From: Cloacibacterium caeni
Lineage (GTDB): Bacteria > Bacteroidota > Bacteroidia > Flavobacteriales > Weeksellaceae
Direction of reading: 5' to 3'
Assembly: GCF_907163125.1 (NCBI RefSeq)
Contig: NZ_OU015319.1
Span: 2,046,001-2,110,000, forward strand
DNA: 64,000 nt
Under the pieces are notes generated by a model. It was not told where the DNA came from. It made no database searches and saw only the letters and a list, made by a program, of their open reading frames with translations. Below, piece by piece: positions 1 to 8,320 of the stretch (the first letter of the stretch is position 1; each line of letters starts with the position of its first letter). Made by a program: the position numbers and the translations under genes.

Positions 1-387
1 TTATTTTGCCAATTCTTCGTTTACCGTTTTGGTATTGATTCCGTTGGTTACATTTTTTATTCCATTATATTCTAGAATCGCTTTCGCTTGTCCGCTTCTG
101 TTTCCTGTTCTACAAAAAACAATTACAGAAGGTTTTCCTTTGAATTCATTCAATCTACTTTCTACTTCATCAAGCGGAATATTCACGGCTCCTTTTACGC
201 TTCCTTCTGCAAATTCTTGTGGCGTTCTTACATCTACCAAAAATGCTCCGTTTGCAACTTGTTCTTTAATCGAAACTTCTTTTTGGGCTTCAGTTTGAGC
301 ATTACTTTCTGCAGGTTTAGGAGAAGAACACTGTGTTCCTAAGATTACTAAAACTCCTAAGCTCAATATTGATATTAACTTTTTCAT
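1..387 (-). CDS. Rhodanese-domain lipoprotein
   Basis: A 128-residue exported single-domain rhodanese. Residues 1-20 form a lipoprotein signal ending in LGTQC, with the lipidated cysteine at C20. The rhodanese fold follows (about 37-125), with VDVRTPQEF near 51 and the active loop CRTGNRS, catalytic cysteine C92. Such proteins move sulfane sulfur or bind small sulfur or cyanide compounds; the substrate here is unknown. It is divergent from a YeiH-family membrane protein, and a perfect dyad lies between them, so sulfur-related co-regulation is an inference. The stop codon occupies the first three bases of the window. Confidence 0.85.
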   Translation of the reverse strand: MKKLISILSLGVLVILGTQCSSPKPAESNAQTEAQKEVSIKEQVANGAFLVDVRTPQEFAEGSVKGAVNIPLDEVESRLNEFKGKPSVIVFCRTGNRSGQAKAILEYNGIKNVTNGINTKTVNEELAK

Positions 388-432
388 TTTTTTCTATTTT
401 TTACAAAACTATTTCATTAGCGAGAGTTCTTA

Positions 433-448
433 TGTAACAAAAGTTACA
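433..448. promoter_or_regulatory. Palindrome TGTAAC-N4-GTTACA, Crp/Fnr-type candidate site
   Basis: A perfect 6+4+6 dyad (TGTAAC aaaa GTTACA) lies midway between the divergent rhodanese and YeiH genes. The geometry fits operators of Crp/Fnr-family regulators. A near copy, TGTCAC tttt GTTACT, lies at 15867-15882 between the hydrogenase and hypA operons. No regulator is identified in the window, so the assignment is inference. Confidence 0.5.
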
Positions 449-499
449 ATAGTAAATTTTGGTTTTGAATAATTTCGCAATCGATAATTCAGAAAGAAC

Positions 500-1426
500 A
501 TGCTTCAAAAAAAATTACTTCTTCAACTCCTCTTTTTAGCACTCGCTGTATTATCTTTTTCACCACTTGTTTCTCCGCCAATTGCTTTATTATTCGGAAT
601 TCTTTTTGTGAATATATTCGGAAAAGTTCTCGAGACAGATACTTTTGTTAAAAAATTATTGCAGTATTCTATTATAGGATTAGGTTTCGGAATTAACCTG
701 AATACCGCAATAGAAGCAGGAAGCCAAGGTTTTCTTTTTACTGTTTCTACGATTGCTTTGGTCATGATTTTCGGTTTATTATTAGCCAAAATTTTAAAAA
801 TTGACAAAACCATTGCTCAACTCATTTCTGCAGGAACCGCAATCTGTGGAGGAAGCGCCATCGCAGCAGTTGCACCTATTTTAAAAGCCAATAGCAAACA
901 AACTTCTGTGGCTTTAGGAATTGTTTTTGTCTTGAATGCTGTTGCACTGTTTATTTTCCCAGAAATTGGGCATTTTTTTAATTTAAGTCAAAATCAATTT
1001 GGAATTTGGAGCGCTATCGCCATTCACGATACAAGTTCTGTAGTTGGCGCTGCAAGTAAATACGGTAACGAAGCTTTACAAATTGCCACTACCGTAAAAT
1101 TAGCACGAGCTTTATGGATTATTCCGTTGGCTTTTCTTATTTCTATTTTCACCAAAAGTGAAGGGAAAATTAAGATTCCTTATTTCATTGGTTTCTTTGT
1201 TTTAGCGATTTTAGCAGGAACTTATCTTCCTTTTTTACAAAATTTCAATTCTATCATTTCTGAAATTTCCAGAGACACACTCAAGGTTGCTCTTTTCTTA
1301 ATTGGAGCAGGATTATCTTTACAAAATCTCAAAAATATAGGTATTAAGCCTCTTCTTTTAGGAATTATTCTTTGGATTTTCATTTCTAGTATTTCACTTT
1401 ACGCTGTTTTAGAATTTTTGAAGTAA
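500..1426 (+). CDS. YeiH-family (UPF0324) membrane transporter
   Basis: A 308-residue polytopic membrane protein with about 9-10 hydrophobic segments. It matches the YeiH/UPF0324 family, annotated as putative sulfate exporters. The family's glycine-rich segment is present (AGTAICGGSAIAAVAP, about 113-128), as is the conserved AIHDTSSVVGAA segment (about 174-185). The ligand is not established. It is divergent from the rhodanese lipoprotein across a Crp/Fnr-like dyad, which suggests a shared sulfur-related role. A TAnnTTTG-like box with one mismatch (TAATTTCG, 470-477) lies just upstream. Confidence 0.85.
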   Translation: MLQKKLLLQLLFLALAVLSFSPLVSPPIALLFGILFVNIFGKVLETDTFVKKLLQYSIIGLGFGINLNTAIEAGSQGFLFTVSTIALVMIFGLLLAKILKIDKTIAQLISAGTAICGGSAIAAVAPILKANSKQTSVALGIVFVLNAVALFIFPEIGHFFNLSQNQFGIWSAIAIHDTSSVVGAASKYGNEALQIATTVKLARALWIIPLAFLISIFTKSEGKIKIPYFIGFFVLAILAGTYLPFLQNFNSIISEISRDTLKVALFLIGAGLSLQNLKNIGIKPLLLGIILWIFISSISLYAVLEFLK

Positions 1427-1452
1427 GTATCGGTAGAATAAAAAGTTTGGTT

Positions 1453-1460
1453 TAAATTTG
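1453..1460 (+). promoter_or_regulatory. -7 box TAAATTTG for the small lipoprotein gene
   Basis: Exact match to the Bacteroidota -7 element TAnnTTTG, 31 bases before the ATG at 1492. No TTG -33 element is seen at normal spacing. Confidence 0.5.
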
Positions 1461-1491
1461 TATTCAAACAATACAAATTAATTTGATAACC

Positions 1492-1995
1492 ATGAAAAAA
1501 ATATTTTTTATTCCTTTGATGCTCATCGCTTTCTCGTGCAACAAAACCGGAGAAAATAATTCTAAAGATGTAGACAGCACTAAGATTATTGATTCCATCA
1601 ATGCGGTGAGAATGAAGTACAATGACAGCATCAGAGCATTGAACAACAAAAATAATTACAGTGATTTAAGCGGAAAACATAAACTTACTTTCGTATCTGA
1701 CGATGGCGTTTCATTAACTGGAACCGTGAATTTCAAAAAAATTATGAGTGATGGTTACGAAGTAAAAGGAAATGCAAAATCTGGAAAAAACATCCTCATC
1801 ATTGACGGAAAAGCTGATAGAGTATCGCCAAAACACATTAATTTTTACGGAAAAATCACACAAACTATCAATGGTAAAACGGAATCTAAGAGCAACAGCA
1901 ATACGTTCAGAGATGAAGGAAAAGGAGAGTTCTTTAGACTTCAACAGAAAATAAACGCTCAAGGTTTTGTAGATTACATTGATATTTGGAAATAA
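1492..1995 (+). CDS. Small lipoprotein of unknown function
   Basis: A 167-residue protein read from the ATG at 1492; an in-frame TTG three codons earlier is less likely. The signal peptide ends in IAFSC with the lipidated cysteine at residue 16. The mature part is charged and polar, rich in Lys, Asn and Ser, and looks beta-structured after residue 55. I do not recognise a family. It has its own -7 box and is followed by a tandem-repeat tract, so it is probably monocistronic. Confidence 0.7.
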   Translation: MKKIFFIPLMLIAFSCNKTGENNSKDVDSTKIIDSINAVRMKYNDSIRALNNKNNYSDLSGKHKLTFVSDDGVSLTGTVNFKKIMSDGYEVKGNAKSGKNILIIDGKADRVSPKHINFYGKITQTINGKTESKSNSNTFRDEGKGEFFRLQQKINAQGFVDYIDIWK

Positions 1996-1999
1996 ATTG

Positions 2000-2095
2000 A
2001 GGTAAAGGTAAAGGTAAAGGTTGAAAAATTTGAAATCTTTAATCTCGTATCTCAAATCTCGTATCTCGTATCTCGCATCTCTCATCTCTCATCTA
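2000..2095. repeat. Tandem AGGTAA and ATCTCGT repeats
   Basis: The gap between the lipoprotein and the hydrolase gene is almost all simple repeat. It has three AGGTAA units at about 2000-2019 and then a run of ATCTCGT/ATCTCAA/ATCTCGC/ATCTCTC units with a period of 7-10 bases (about 2040-2095). A related tract in the opposite sense lies at 3505-3605. Confidence 0.8.
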
Positions 2096-2109
2096 AAAAA
2101 TTAAAAATT

Positions 2110-2892
2110 ATGCTACATCACGAAATTTCAGGAAACGGCAAAAAACCATTGGTTTTACTTCATGGTTTTATGGAAAATACTACCATTTGGAACGAAATGG
2201 AAGCTCATCTTTCTAAAGATTTTACGTTGATTAAAATAGATTTACCTGGACATGGAAAATCTAAAGTTTATCAAGAAATTCACACCGTAGAATTGATGGC
2301 AGAAAAAGTAAAAGAAGTAATTGATGCTCTAAAATTAGAGAAAATCAATTTGCTAGGACATTCTTTGGGAGGTTATGTTTCTTTGGCTTTTGCAGAAAAT
2401 TTTCCTGAAATTTTAGAAAGCATGACTTTATTTTTCTCGACTACAGTGGCAGATGATGAAGAGAAAAAGCAAATCCGTAAAAGAAGTATCGCAGTAATTG
2501 ATGAAAATTTTGAAACTTTCGTCAAAACTTCTATCCCCAATCTTTTTAGCAATAATGAAAAAGATATTTTAGAAGGCAAAATAGAATTGGCGAAAAACAT
2601 TGCAAAATCTACTGATAAAGAAGGCGTAAAAGCAGCTCAATTAGGAATGGCAGAAAGACCAGACCGAACTGAAATTTTAGAAAATTTAGATGCAAAAATC
2701 CTCATCATTGCTGGGAAATATGACAATGCTGTAAAAACCGAAAATCTTCTCAAAATTATTCCAGAAAAGACCAACATCAAAACGTATGTTCTCGATTGCG
2801 GGCACAATGGTCATTGGGAAAAACCAACCATTTGCGCAGAAATTATTAACACGGAATTGTTGCATAACTTACCGAAGCATTTTTTACTCTAA
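2110..2892 (+). CDS. Alpha/beta-hydrolase
   Basis: A 260-residue cytoplasmic alpha/beta-fold hydrolase with no signal peptide. It has the oxyanion motif LLHGF (16-20), the strand-turn PGHGKS (46-51), the nucleophile elbow GHSLGG with Ser85, an acid candidate in AGKYDNAV (about 202-209) and a late histidine in CGHNGHWEKP. It resembles the MenH/BioH-like group, but the substrate cannot be read from the sequence. It ends 3 bases before the convergent nickel permease gene. Confidence 0.85.
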   Translation: MLHHEISGNGKKPLVLLHGFMENTTIWNEMEAHLSKDFTLIKIDLPGHGKSKVYQEIHTVELMAEKVKEVIDALKLEKINLLGHSLGGYVSLAFAENFPEILESMTLFFSTTVADDEEKKQIRKRSIAVIDENFETFVKTSIPNLFSNNEKDILEGKIELAKNIAKSTDKEGVKAAQLGMAERPDRTEILENLDAKILIIAGKYDNAVKTENLLKIIPEKTNIKTYVLDCGHNGHWEKPTICAEIINTELLHNLPKHFLL

Positions 2893-2895
2893 ATT

Positions 2896-3501
2896 CTAAA
2901 GCAACCCTAAATTTTCAACCACCACTTTTCCACCGTAAACGATACAAAGTATAGAGGAAATAATCACCAAACTGGCTTGTAATTTTTTAGATTTCAAGAG
3001 ACTTTTAGTGTAAGGAATACTGAACAAGTACGCCGCTAAAAACATCCCAAAAATAGAGCCTAACCCGAAAATAAGAATGTACATCAATCCTTCTAAAGGT
3101 GTTTTCATCTGAGAAATTACCAAAACAACCAATGCTCCACTCCCAGCCAAACCGTGAATTAATCCCACACCAAAAGCTGCTCTAGAAGTGTTATGAGTAT
3201 GGGTATGTTCTTTCGGAAAATAGAGTTTGAAAACTCTATAAAGCCCCAAAATAATAAGCATAACGCCAACTCCAGCTTCAAAATTTTTAAAAACTTCTTC
3301 CCCAATATTGAACTTAAACCCAATCATTAAAATTCCAATAAAAAAAATAGTTGCGGTATGACCAATTCCCCAATAAATTCCATCTTTCATGGATTGTTTC
3401 AGATTTTCGCGGTGAGAAACGAGCGTATTCACCGCCAATAAATGGTCGGCTTCAAAAGCGTGTTCTAAACCTGAATAGATGGTAAGAAATATTTTAAACA
3501 T
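2896..3501 (-). CDS. UreH/NicO-type nickel permease
   Basis: A 201-residue inner-membrane protein with about six hydrophobic segments. The first helix carries HAFEADHLLAV (about 13-23), the HxxxxDH signature of nickel/cobalt permeases, followed by WGIGHT (about 44-49). A short histidine loop, HTHTHN, lies near 98-103. Family members import Ni2+ for urease or hydrogenase. No urease gene is visible, while hydrogenase, hyp genes and nikR lie just upstream on the same strand, so nickel supply to the hydrogenase is the natural reading. It is the last gene of the leftward set, 106 bases after hypD. Confidence 0.8.
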   Translation of the reverse strand: MFKIFLTIYSGLEHAFEADHLLAVNTLVSHRENLKQSMKDGIYWGIGHTATIFFIGILMIGFKFNIGEEVFKNFEAGVGVMLIILGLYRVFKLYFPKEHTHTHNTSRAAFGVGLIHGLAGSGALVVLVISQMKTPLEGLMYILIFGLGSIFGMFLAAYLFSIPYTKSLLKSKKLQASLVIISSILCIVYGGKVVVENLGLL

Positions 3502-3504
3502 TTT

Positions 3505-3605
3505 TTAAGATTTGAGATATGAGACTTTAGATATGAGATAATCATTAAATGAGATGTAATTTTTTTAAAGAAAAATCTGAAATCTCACTTCTTGAATCTC
3601 ACTTC
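3505..3605. repeat. GAGAT/ATCTC simple-repeat tract
   Basis: The hypD-permease gap consists of repeated AGATTTGAGATATGAGA-like units and then AAATCTCACTTCTTGAATCTCACTTC. The two halves are partly complementary and could fold back. It is related to the ATCTC tract at 2040-2095. Confidence 0.7.
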
Positions 3606-3607
3606 TA

Positions 3608-4684
3608 TTAACTGTAATGATAATACGCTGCACAAGCTCCCTCTGAAGAAACCATTGGTGCTCCTAAAGGATTCCCAGGATTGCAAAGTTTCCCAAAATG
3701 CGGACATTCAACTGGTTTTTTTATTCCTTTCAGGATTTCACCAGCAACACAAAGATTTTCTTCTTTTTTATCTAAATTTTCGATGTCAAATTTCTTAGAA
3801 GCATCAAAATCTTTGTACTTTTCTTTCATGACTAAACCAGAATTTGGAATTTCGCCAATTCCGCGCCATTCTTGAGTTCCAATTTCAAAAATTTCGTTTA
3901 CCACTTTTTGAGCAGGAACATTTCCTTCATCTTTTACCAAACGTTCGTAGCAATTTTCTACTTTATGTTCGCCTTTTTCTAATTGCAACACAGCGTGATA
4001 AATGGCTTGAAGTAAATCTGCAGGTTCAAATCCAGAAATCACAATCGGGATTTTATATTTTTCTGCCAAAGGAAAATATTCTGAAGTTCCCATAATGGTA
4101 CAAACATGACCCGCTCCGAGAAACGCATCAATATTACAAAATTCGTCATCTAAAATGGCTTCCATTGCAGGCGGAACCAAAACGTGGGAAACCAAAAGGG
4201 AGAAATTTTTAAGACCTAATTTTTGGGCATGAACCACGCTTAAAGCATTACTTGGAGCTGTAGTTTCAAAACCTACTGCGAAAAACACCACTTCTTTATT
4301 TGGATTTTGCTCTGCAATTTGAACCGCTTCTAACGGAGAATACAAAATTCGCAAATCGCCACCATCAGCTTTGGCTTGAAGTAAGGATTTTTTACTTCCC
4401 GGAACTCTTACCATATCTCCAAAAGAACACAAAACTGCGCCTTTTTCCATTAAAGCTACTGCTTTATCAATCAACGAAATCGGGGTAACACAAACTGGAC
4501 AACCAGGACCGTGAATCATTCTCACTTTGTCTGGAAGCAGTTCTAGCAAACCATTTTTTACTAAAGAATGGGTTTGTCCGCCACAAATTTCCATGATATT
4601 CCAAGGTTTTGTGACGATTTTTTCGATTTCGTTTAAATAAAACTTTACGAGTTCTGGATTGCGGTATTCTGTGAGAAATTTCAT
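3608..4684 (-). CDS. hypD: Hydrogenase maturation factor HypD
   Basis: A 358-residue iron-sulfur scaffold which, with HypC, holds the Fe(CN)2(CO) group before insertion into the hydrogenase large subunit. The diagnostic motifs are present: EICGGQTHS with C34 and GPGCPVCV with C62 and C65. Four more cysteines near the C-terminus (in ECPHFGKLCNPG and SEGACAA) fit the [4Fe-4S] ligands. Length is normal for the family. It lies 13 bases downstream of a BRO-N gene on the same strand, away from hypABCE, which run rightward from 15979. Confidence 0.95.
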   Translation of the reverse strand: MKFLTEYRNPELVKFYLNEIEKIVTKPWNIMEICGGQTHSLVKNGLLELLPDKVRMIHGPGCPVCVTPISLIDKAVALMEKGAVLCSFGDMVRVPGSKKSLLQAKADGGDLRILYSPLEAVQIAEQNPNKEVVFFAVGFETTAPSNALSVVHAQKLGLKNFSLLVSHVLVPPAMEAILDDEFCNIDAFLGAGHVCTIMGTSEYFPLAEKYKIPIVISGFEPADLLQAIYHAVLQLEKGEHKVENCYERLVKDEGNVPAQKVVNEIFEIGTQEWRGIGEIPNSGLVMKEKYKDFDASKKFDIENLDKKEENLCVAGEILKGIKKPVECPHFGKLCNPGNPLGAPMVSSEGACAAYYHYS

Positions 4685-4697
4685 TTTAAGTCAAGAT

Positions 4698-5543
4698 TTA
4701 AGATTCAAGATTTTTTGGTGGTTTATTCTTATTTAAAAGAGCTTTTGCATTTTGAGAAGTTACTACTTTTTTGCCTGTAGATTCTTCTAATTTTTCTCTT
4801 GCAACTTTTGCAACATCCCCACCTTTTTTGGCAACCTCTACATTTTCTTCAAAATTTTGTGGATTAAATGACTGAGAAATATCTTTCGTGGACGCTTCCG
4901 CTAACATATTCAAAATCAATTCTGTATTCGTCATATGATCACGAAGATTTTCCTTTTTTAAATCTTTCAACTTTTTATATTCTTTGGTTGATTTTCCTGA
5001 CCAAGTTTTGGTAATAATATCCGTTAAAACAGCAAATTGAAGTCCTTCTTTCATTCCTCGCTTCTTCCATTCATCTGTTAATTCTTTACGAATTTCAATA
5101 CTTTTTAATCTTTGATTAATCCAATTTTCAGAATATCCTAATTGCAAATATTCTTGCATAGCACGTTCTACGGTGAGCTCAGGATTTTGCATTTCATCTA
5201 ATCTTTCATTAGCGATTTTCGCCAACCAAAGTTTAAAAGGTTCTGCTTTTGGTGATGGAATAGACTGAATTAAACGGAAAAGTTGTTCGGTATCAGTAAC
5301 ATCGGTTTTATAAAATTTACCATCCGAAGATTGCATTTTCAGTTGACTACAATTTGTAGCCAACTCACTTCCTTCTTTTTTAAGTCGAGTTTTTAGAACA
5401 CTCCAATACTTTCTAGCATTTGGAGATTCCGTCAAAACTTCTATTACATCTACAATAGAAAAATACCATTTTTCTTGTTCATCATCCCAAATAGTGCGAA
5501 TTTTTTTGGATTCAAAAATTTGTAAAGCGTTTTGCTGTGTCAT
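4698..5543 (-). CDS. BRO-N domain (DinD/antirepressor-like) protein
   Basis: A 281-residue protein. The N-terminal 110 residues match the BRO-N fold of phage antirepressors and DinD-like proteins: KKIRTIWDDEQEKWYFSIVD, a WSVLK segment, then FRLIQSIPSPKAEPFKLWLA. The C-terminal half is helical and highly charged. Such proteins are usually found on mobile elements or in damage-induced loci, and there is no known role in hydrogenase assembly. It sits in line with the TonB receptor (36 bases upstream) and hypD (13 bases downstream). The last codons and stop overlap a tandem AAGATT repeat, so the 3' end may have been remodelled on insertion. Confidence 0.8.
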   Translation of the reverse strand: MTQQNALQIFESKKIRTIWDDEQEKWYFSIVDVIEVLTESPNARKYWSVLKTRLKKEGSELATNCSQLKMQSSDGKFYKTDVTDTEQLFRLIQSIPSPKAEPFKLWLAKIANERLDEMQNPELTVERAMQEYLQLGYSENWINQRLKSIEIRKELTDEWKKRGMKEGLQFAVLTDIITKTWSGKSTKEYKKLKDLKKENLRDHMTNTELILNMLAEASTKDISQSFNPQNFEENVEVAKKGGDVAKVAREKLEESTGKKVVTSQNAKALLNKNKPPKNLES

Positions 5544-5579
5544 TAGTTTTCAAAATTTATAAACCAAATATACTCATTT

Positions 5580-7835
5580 CTAAAAGAAATAAGTGTAACT
5601 TAATTTACCAAAAAACGGAGTTCCTGGCGTAAAGTGAATCTCTGAAACAGGCTGAATTTCGTTATACAATCTACTTTCTGTATCAAATTGGGTTTCTTTC
5701 CATTTCACATTAAAAATGTTCTGAACAGAAACTCCCAATTCCCATTTTTTAGTGGTATAATTTACCGTTCCATCCCAAACAAAGTATCCTTTTGCCACCA
5801 CAGAATTATCTTCATTTGCAGGTCTATCTCCCATCAATCGGTAACGCAAACTTCCGTTGAAACCCATTTGTTTTCTGTAGGTAATTCCTCCTGTGCTTAC
5901 TAATTTTGGAGCTAGAGGAATGAAATTTTCATCAGCAGGAAAATTTAAACTTCTTGGTTTCGCTATACTTAAATTAAAATCTGCAAACCAATTTTGGTAA
6001 ATTTCGTAGCGAGCAGTGATGTCAATTCCCATTCTTTCGGTTTTCCCACCTTCTTCTACCACCGCTTCATCGCCTACATAAACGAATTCTTGGTCTAACC
6101 AAAGATACCAAACCGCCGATTGAAGAATGAGTTTTTTGCCAATTTTAAAAACTCCACCAAAATCTGCTCCTAAAGCAGGAGGCAAAACTTTTTTACCGTT
6201 TTCTACAACTGCAACTCTGGTGTCATTGCTGTGGAAACCTTTTCCAAAATAAGAATACAATTGCACATTTTCATTGAAACGATAATTCATTCTTAATTTT
6301 GGACTGAAAATATTGGAATTTGATTTTAGTTTTTGCTGAAGAAGTTTGTCATTATACTGATTATCAAAATAATCAAATCTGATAGAAGGCGTAATATCAA
6401 AATTTTGATTTAAAGCAATTTTTTGACTCCAAAAAGCACCGAAATTCATTTCATTTACGTCACCAAATTTTAAAGCTTCTGTAGTGATGGTTCTGTCTTT
6501 GGTTCTGGAAAGTTCTAAATCATTTACATCATCATAACGCAATTGAATTCCTGCAATAGTCTCTGATTTAAAACCAAAAATTTTTGTAGATTTTTCGTAA
6601 GTAGAATTAAAACCGTACAAATTTCTATCTTCTTTTTGGCGAATTTGGTCGCCGTTAATTGGGTCATTTAAGAAAAATGTAAAATTAGAATACAACTCAA
6701 ACTGATATTTAGAATAAAAAATCTGATTGGTGAATTTTCCTCCATTATTGAGATAAGATTTCATGTTGGCAGTGAAATTATATCGAGAAGTTTTGCCACC
6801 TTCATTGTCATCAATTGCACCAAACCAACCAATTGTTCCATCTTCTATCGCTCTATCAGGTATTTGACCCGAAGCGTTCCATTTACTGGAAAGTCCAGAT
6901 AAATAAGCGGTTAAGAAATTATTATCATTCAACTTTCCATGATATTTCAGCATTCCATTAAAACGGTTAAAATCTTGAGGGCTGTCAAAATATCCATCTG
7001 TAAAATAAGCTTCTGTAGCTAAAAATAAGCTATGGTCTTTTATTTCTTTATTGTTTTTCAAAAGGTTTAAACCCAAAACACCACGGTACGTTTTGAATTG
7101 CCCAACTTCTAATTTGGCAAAATTATTTTCCAGAAAATCTTTGGTTTTGAAATCTACAAAACCTGCGGTGGTAAAATTTCCTTTTTCCGCAAAATAAGGA
7201 CCTTTATCAAAATTTACTTTATCAATAAATTCAGGAATCACGAAATGCAAATCTGCATAACCTTGTCCGTGAGCGTGAGAAACCATATTCACGGGAATTC
7301 CGTCCACAGAAATGCTTACATCCGTTCCGTGATCTACATCAAAACCACGAATAAAAAGCTGCTCCGCTTTTCCGCCTCCAGCGTGTTGACCGATGAAAAG
7401 CCCTGGAACAGAACGCAAAATTTCTTGCGAATTGTTAATCGGACGAAGATGAATATCTAATTCTGATATGGTTTGAAAAATATTATTTCTTACAGAATTT
7501 TTCAATTGAACTTCCGCAATACTTACCACTTTTGGGTTGAGAAAAATGTAGCCAAAATCTTTTTCTTTTTTAATGGAATCTAAGTTAAACTCTTCTTTCT
7601 CATAACCAATTCCAGAAACATAAATTTTTTGATTTTCCGAATTGAAATTTTGAAGACTCACAAAACCATTTTCGTCTGAAACTTCTTGAAAACCATCATT
7701 AAAATCACTTATTAATACTGATGAAATTGGCTTTTTTGTAATTTCAATTAAAACATAAATTCCTTTTAAATTTTGTGCAAAAAATTCATTAATTGAAATT
7801 AAAATTAATAAAAAAAGAAAGATTTTTAACCTCAT
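5580..7835 (-). CDS. TonB-dependent outer-membrane receptor, probably nickel-linked
   Basis: A 751-residue receptor: signal peptide (about 1-20), a carboxypeptidase-like carrier domain (about 22-100), a plug domain (about 115-230) with SVPGLFIGQHAGGGKAEQLF and VDGIPVNMVSHAHGQG, then a beta-barrel ending in aromatic SYTYFF. The plug histidines (SHAHGQG) could bind metal. Gene order is nikR then this gene, and both share a 21-bp-period repeat immediately before the start codon. This supports a role in Ni2+ or Ni-chelate uptake, as known for NikR-controlled receptors of Helicobacter. Substrate specificity is inferred from context only. Confidence 0.85.
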   Translation of the reverse strand: MRLKIFLFLLILISINEFFAQNLKGIYVLIEITKKPISSVLISDFNDGFQEVSDENGFVSLQNFNSENQKIYVSGIGYEKEEFNLDSIKKEKDFGYIFLNPKVVSIAEVQLKNSVRNNIFQTISELDIHLRPINNSQEILRSVPGLFIGQHAGGGKAEQLFIRGFDVDHGTDVSISVDGIPVNMVSHAHGQGYADLHFVIPEFIDKVNFDKGPYFAEKGNFTTAGFVDFKTKDFLENNFAKLEVGQFKTYRGVLGLNLLKNNKEIKDHSLFLATEAYFTDGYFDSPQDFNRFNGMLKYHGKLNDNNFLTAYLSGLSSKWNASGQIPDRAIEDGTIGWFGAIDDNEGGKTSRYNFTANMKSYLNNGGKFTNQIFYSKYQFELYSNFTFFLNDPINGDQIRQKEDRNLYGFNSTYEKSTKIFGFKSETIAGIQLRYDDVNDLELSRTKDRTITTEALKFGDVNEMNFGAFWSQKIALNQNFDITPSIRFDYFDNQYNDKLLQQKLKSNSNIFSPKLRMNYRFNENVQLYSYFGKGFHSNDTRVAVVENGKKVLPPALGADFGGVFKIGKKLILQSAVWYLWLDQEFVYVGDEAVVEEGGKTERMGIDITARYEIYQNWFADFNLSIAKPRSLNFPADENFIPLAPKLVSTGGITYRKQMGFNGSLRYRLMGDRPANEDNSVVAKGYFVWDGTVNYTTKKWELGVSVQNIFNVKWKETQFDTESRLYNEIQPVSEIHFTPGTPFFGKLSYTYFF

Positions 7836-7838
7836 ACC

Positions 7839-7867
7839 GTATTACTTTTTTATATTTTCGTGTTACT
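7839..7867 (-). promoter_or_regulatory. Candidate NikR operator before the TonB receptor gene
   Basis: On the plus strand it reads GTATTAC, then an AT-rich spacer, then TGTTACT; the two TTAC cores (7842, 7863) are 21 bases apart. The same layout lies before nikR at 8321-8349. It ends 3 bases before the ATG, so binding would block initiation of transcription or translation. That NikR is the binder is inference. Confidence 0.55.
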
Positions 7868-7881
7868 TTTTGCAAATTAAA

Positions 7882-7914
7882 AACCCTTTCAGAGTTTGAA
7901 ACTCTGAAAGGGTT
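7882..7914. repeat. Perfect 16-bp-arm palindrome, REP-like, bidirectional terminator
   Basis: The arm AACCCTTTCAGAGTTT and its exact complement flank a single G. It lies 3 bases past the nikR stop codon and upstream of the receptor operator. It probably ends nikR transcripts, leaving the receptor to its own promoter. This palindrome type looks like a dispersed element of flavobacterial genomes. Confidence 0.8.
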
Positions 7915-7917
7915 AGT

Positions 7918-8319
7918 TTATATCATTTTACTGGTTACCAATTTCCCATGAATAATCCCTTTTAAACCAATTAATTTATTGGCTAAATCGGTTAAACGAT
8001 TTGCGTTTCCTTTTACTGCAATAATTTCTAAGCAATTATCATGATCCAGATGAAAATGTTGTGCTGAAAGAATTTCTTTGTAAAATTCATGCTGAATATC
8101 ATTCATCTTTACTCCTACATCACCTTTATGATGATCAAAAAGCAACACGATAGCACCAGAAACCACATCATTTTCTTTCCATTTCTTTTCTACAATTCGG
8201 TTTTCTACCAAATGTCGAATCGCTTGTGAACGGTTTGGCAAATGATTATCCAGAACGAATTGGTCTAATTCTTTCAAAACTTCTTCGTCTAAACTTACGC
8301 CAAATCTTACTTGCGCCAT
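7918..8319 (-). CDS. nikR: Nickel-responsive regulator NikR
   Basis: A 133-residue ribbon-helix-helix repressor. The N-terminal 45 residues form the RHH DNA-binding domain (RFGVSLDEEVLKELDQF). The C-terminal ACT-like domain carries the nickel site at the family's spacing: H77, H88, H90 and C96 (IQHEFY, QHFHLDHDNC). Length matches family members. It lies between the FKBP gene and the TonB receptor gene. Its own start and that of the receptor are preceded by the same direct repeat, which suggests autoregulation and control of nickel uptake. Confidence 0.95.
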   Translation of the reverse strand: MAQVRFGVSLDEEVLKELDQFVLDNHLPNRSQAIRHLVENRIVEKKWKENDVVSGAIVLLFDHHKGDVGVKMNDIQHEFYKEILSAQHFHLDHDNCLEIIAVKGNANRLTDLANKLIGLKGIIHGKLVTSKMI

Positions 8320-8320
8320 C

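Noticed and set aside
3844-4095. Plus-strand open frame inside hypD
   Set aside because: Fully overlaps hypD in antisense; no motif or start signal.
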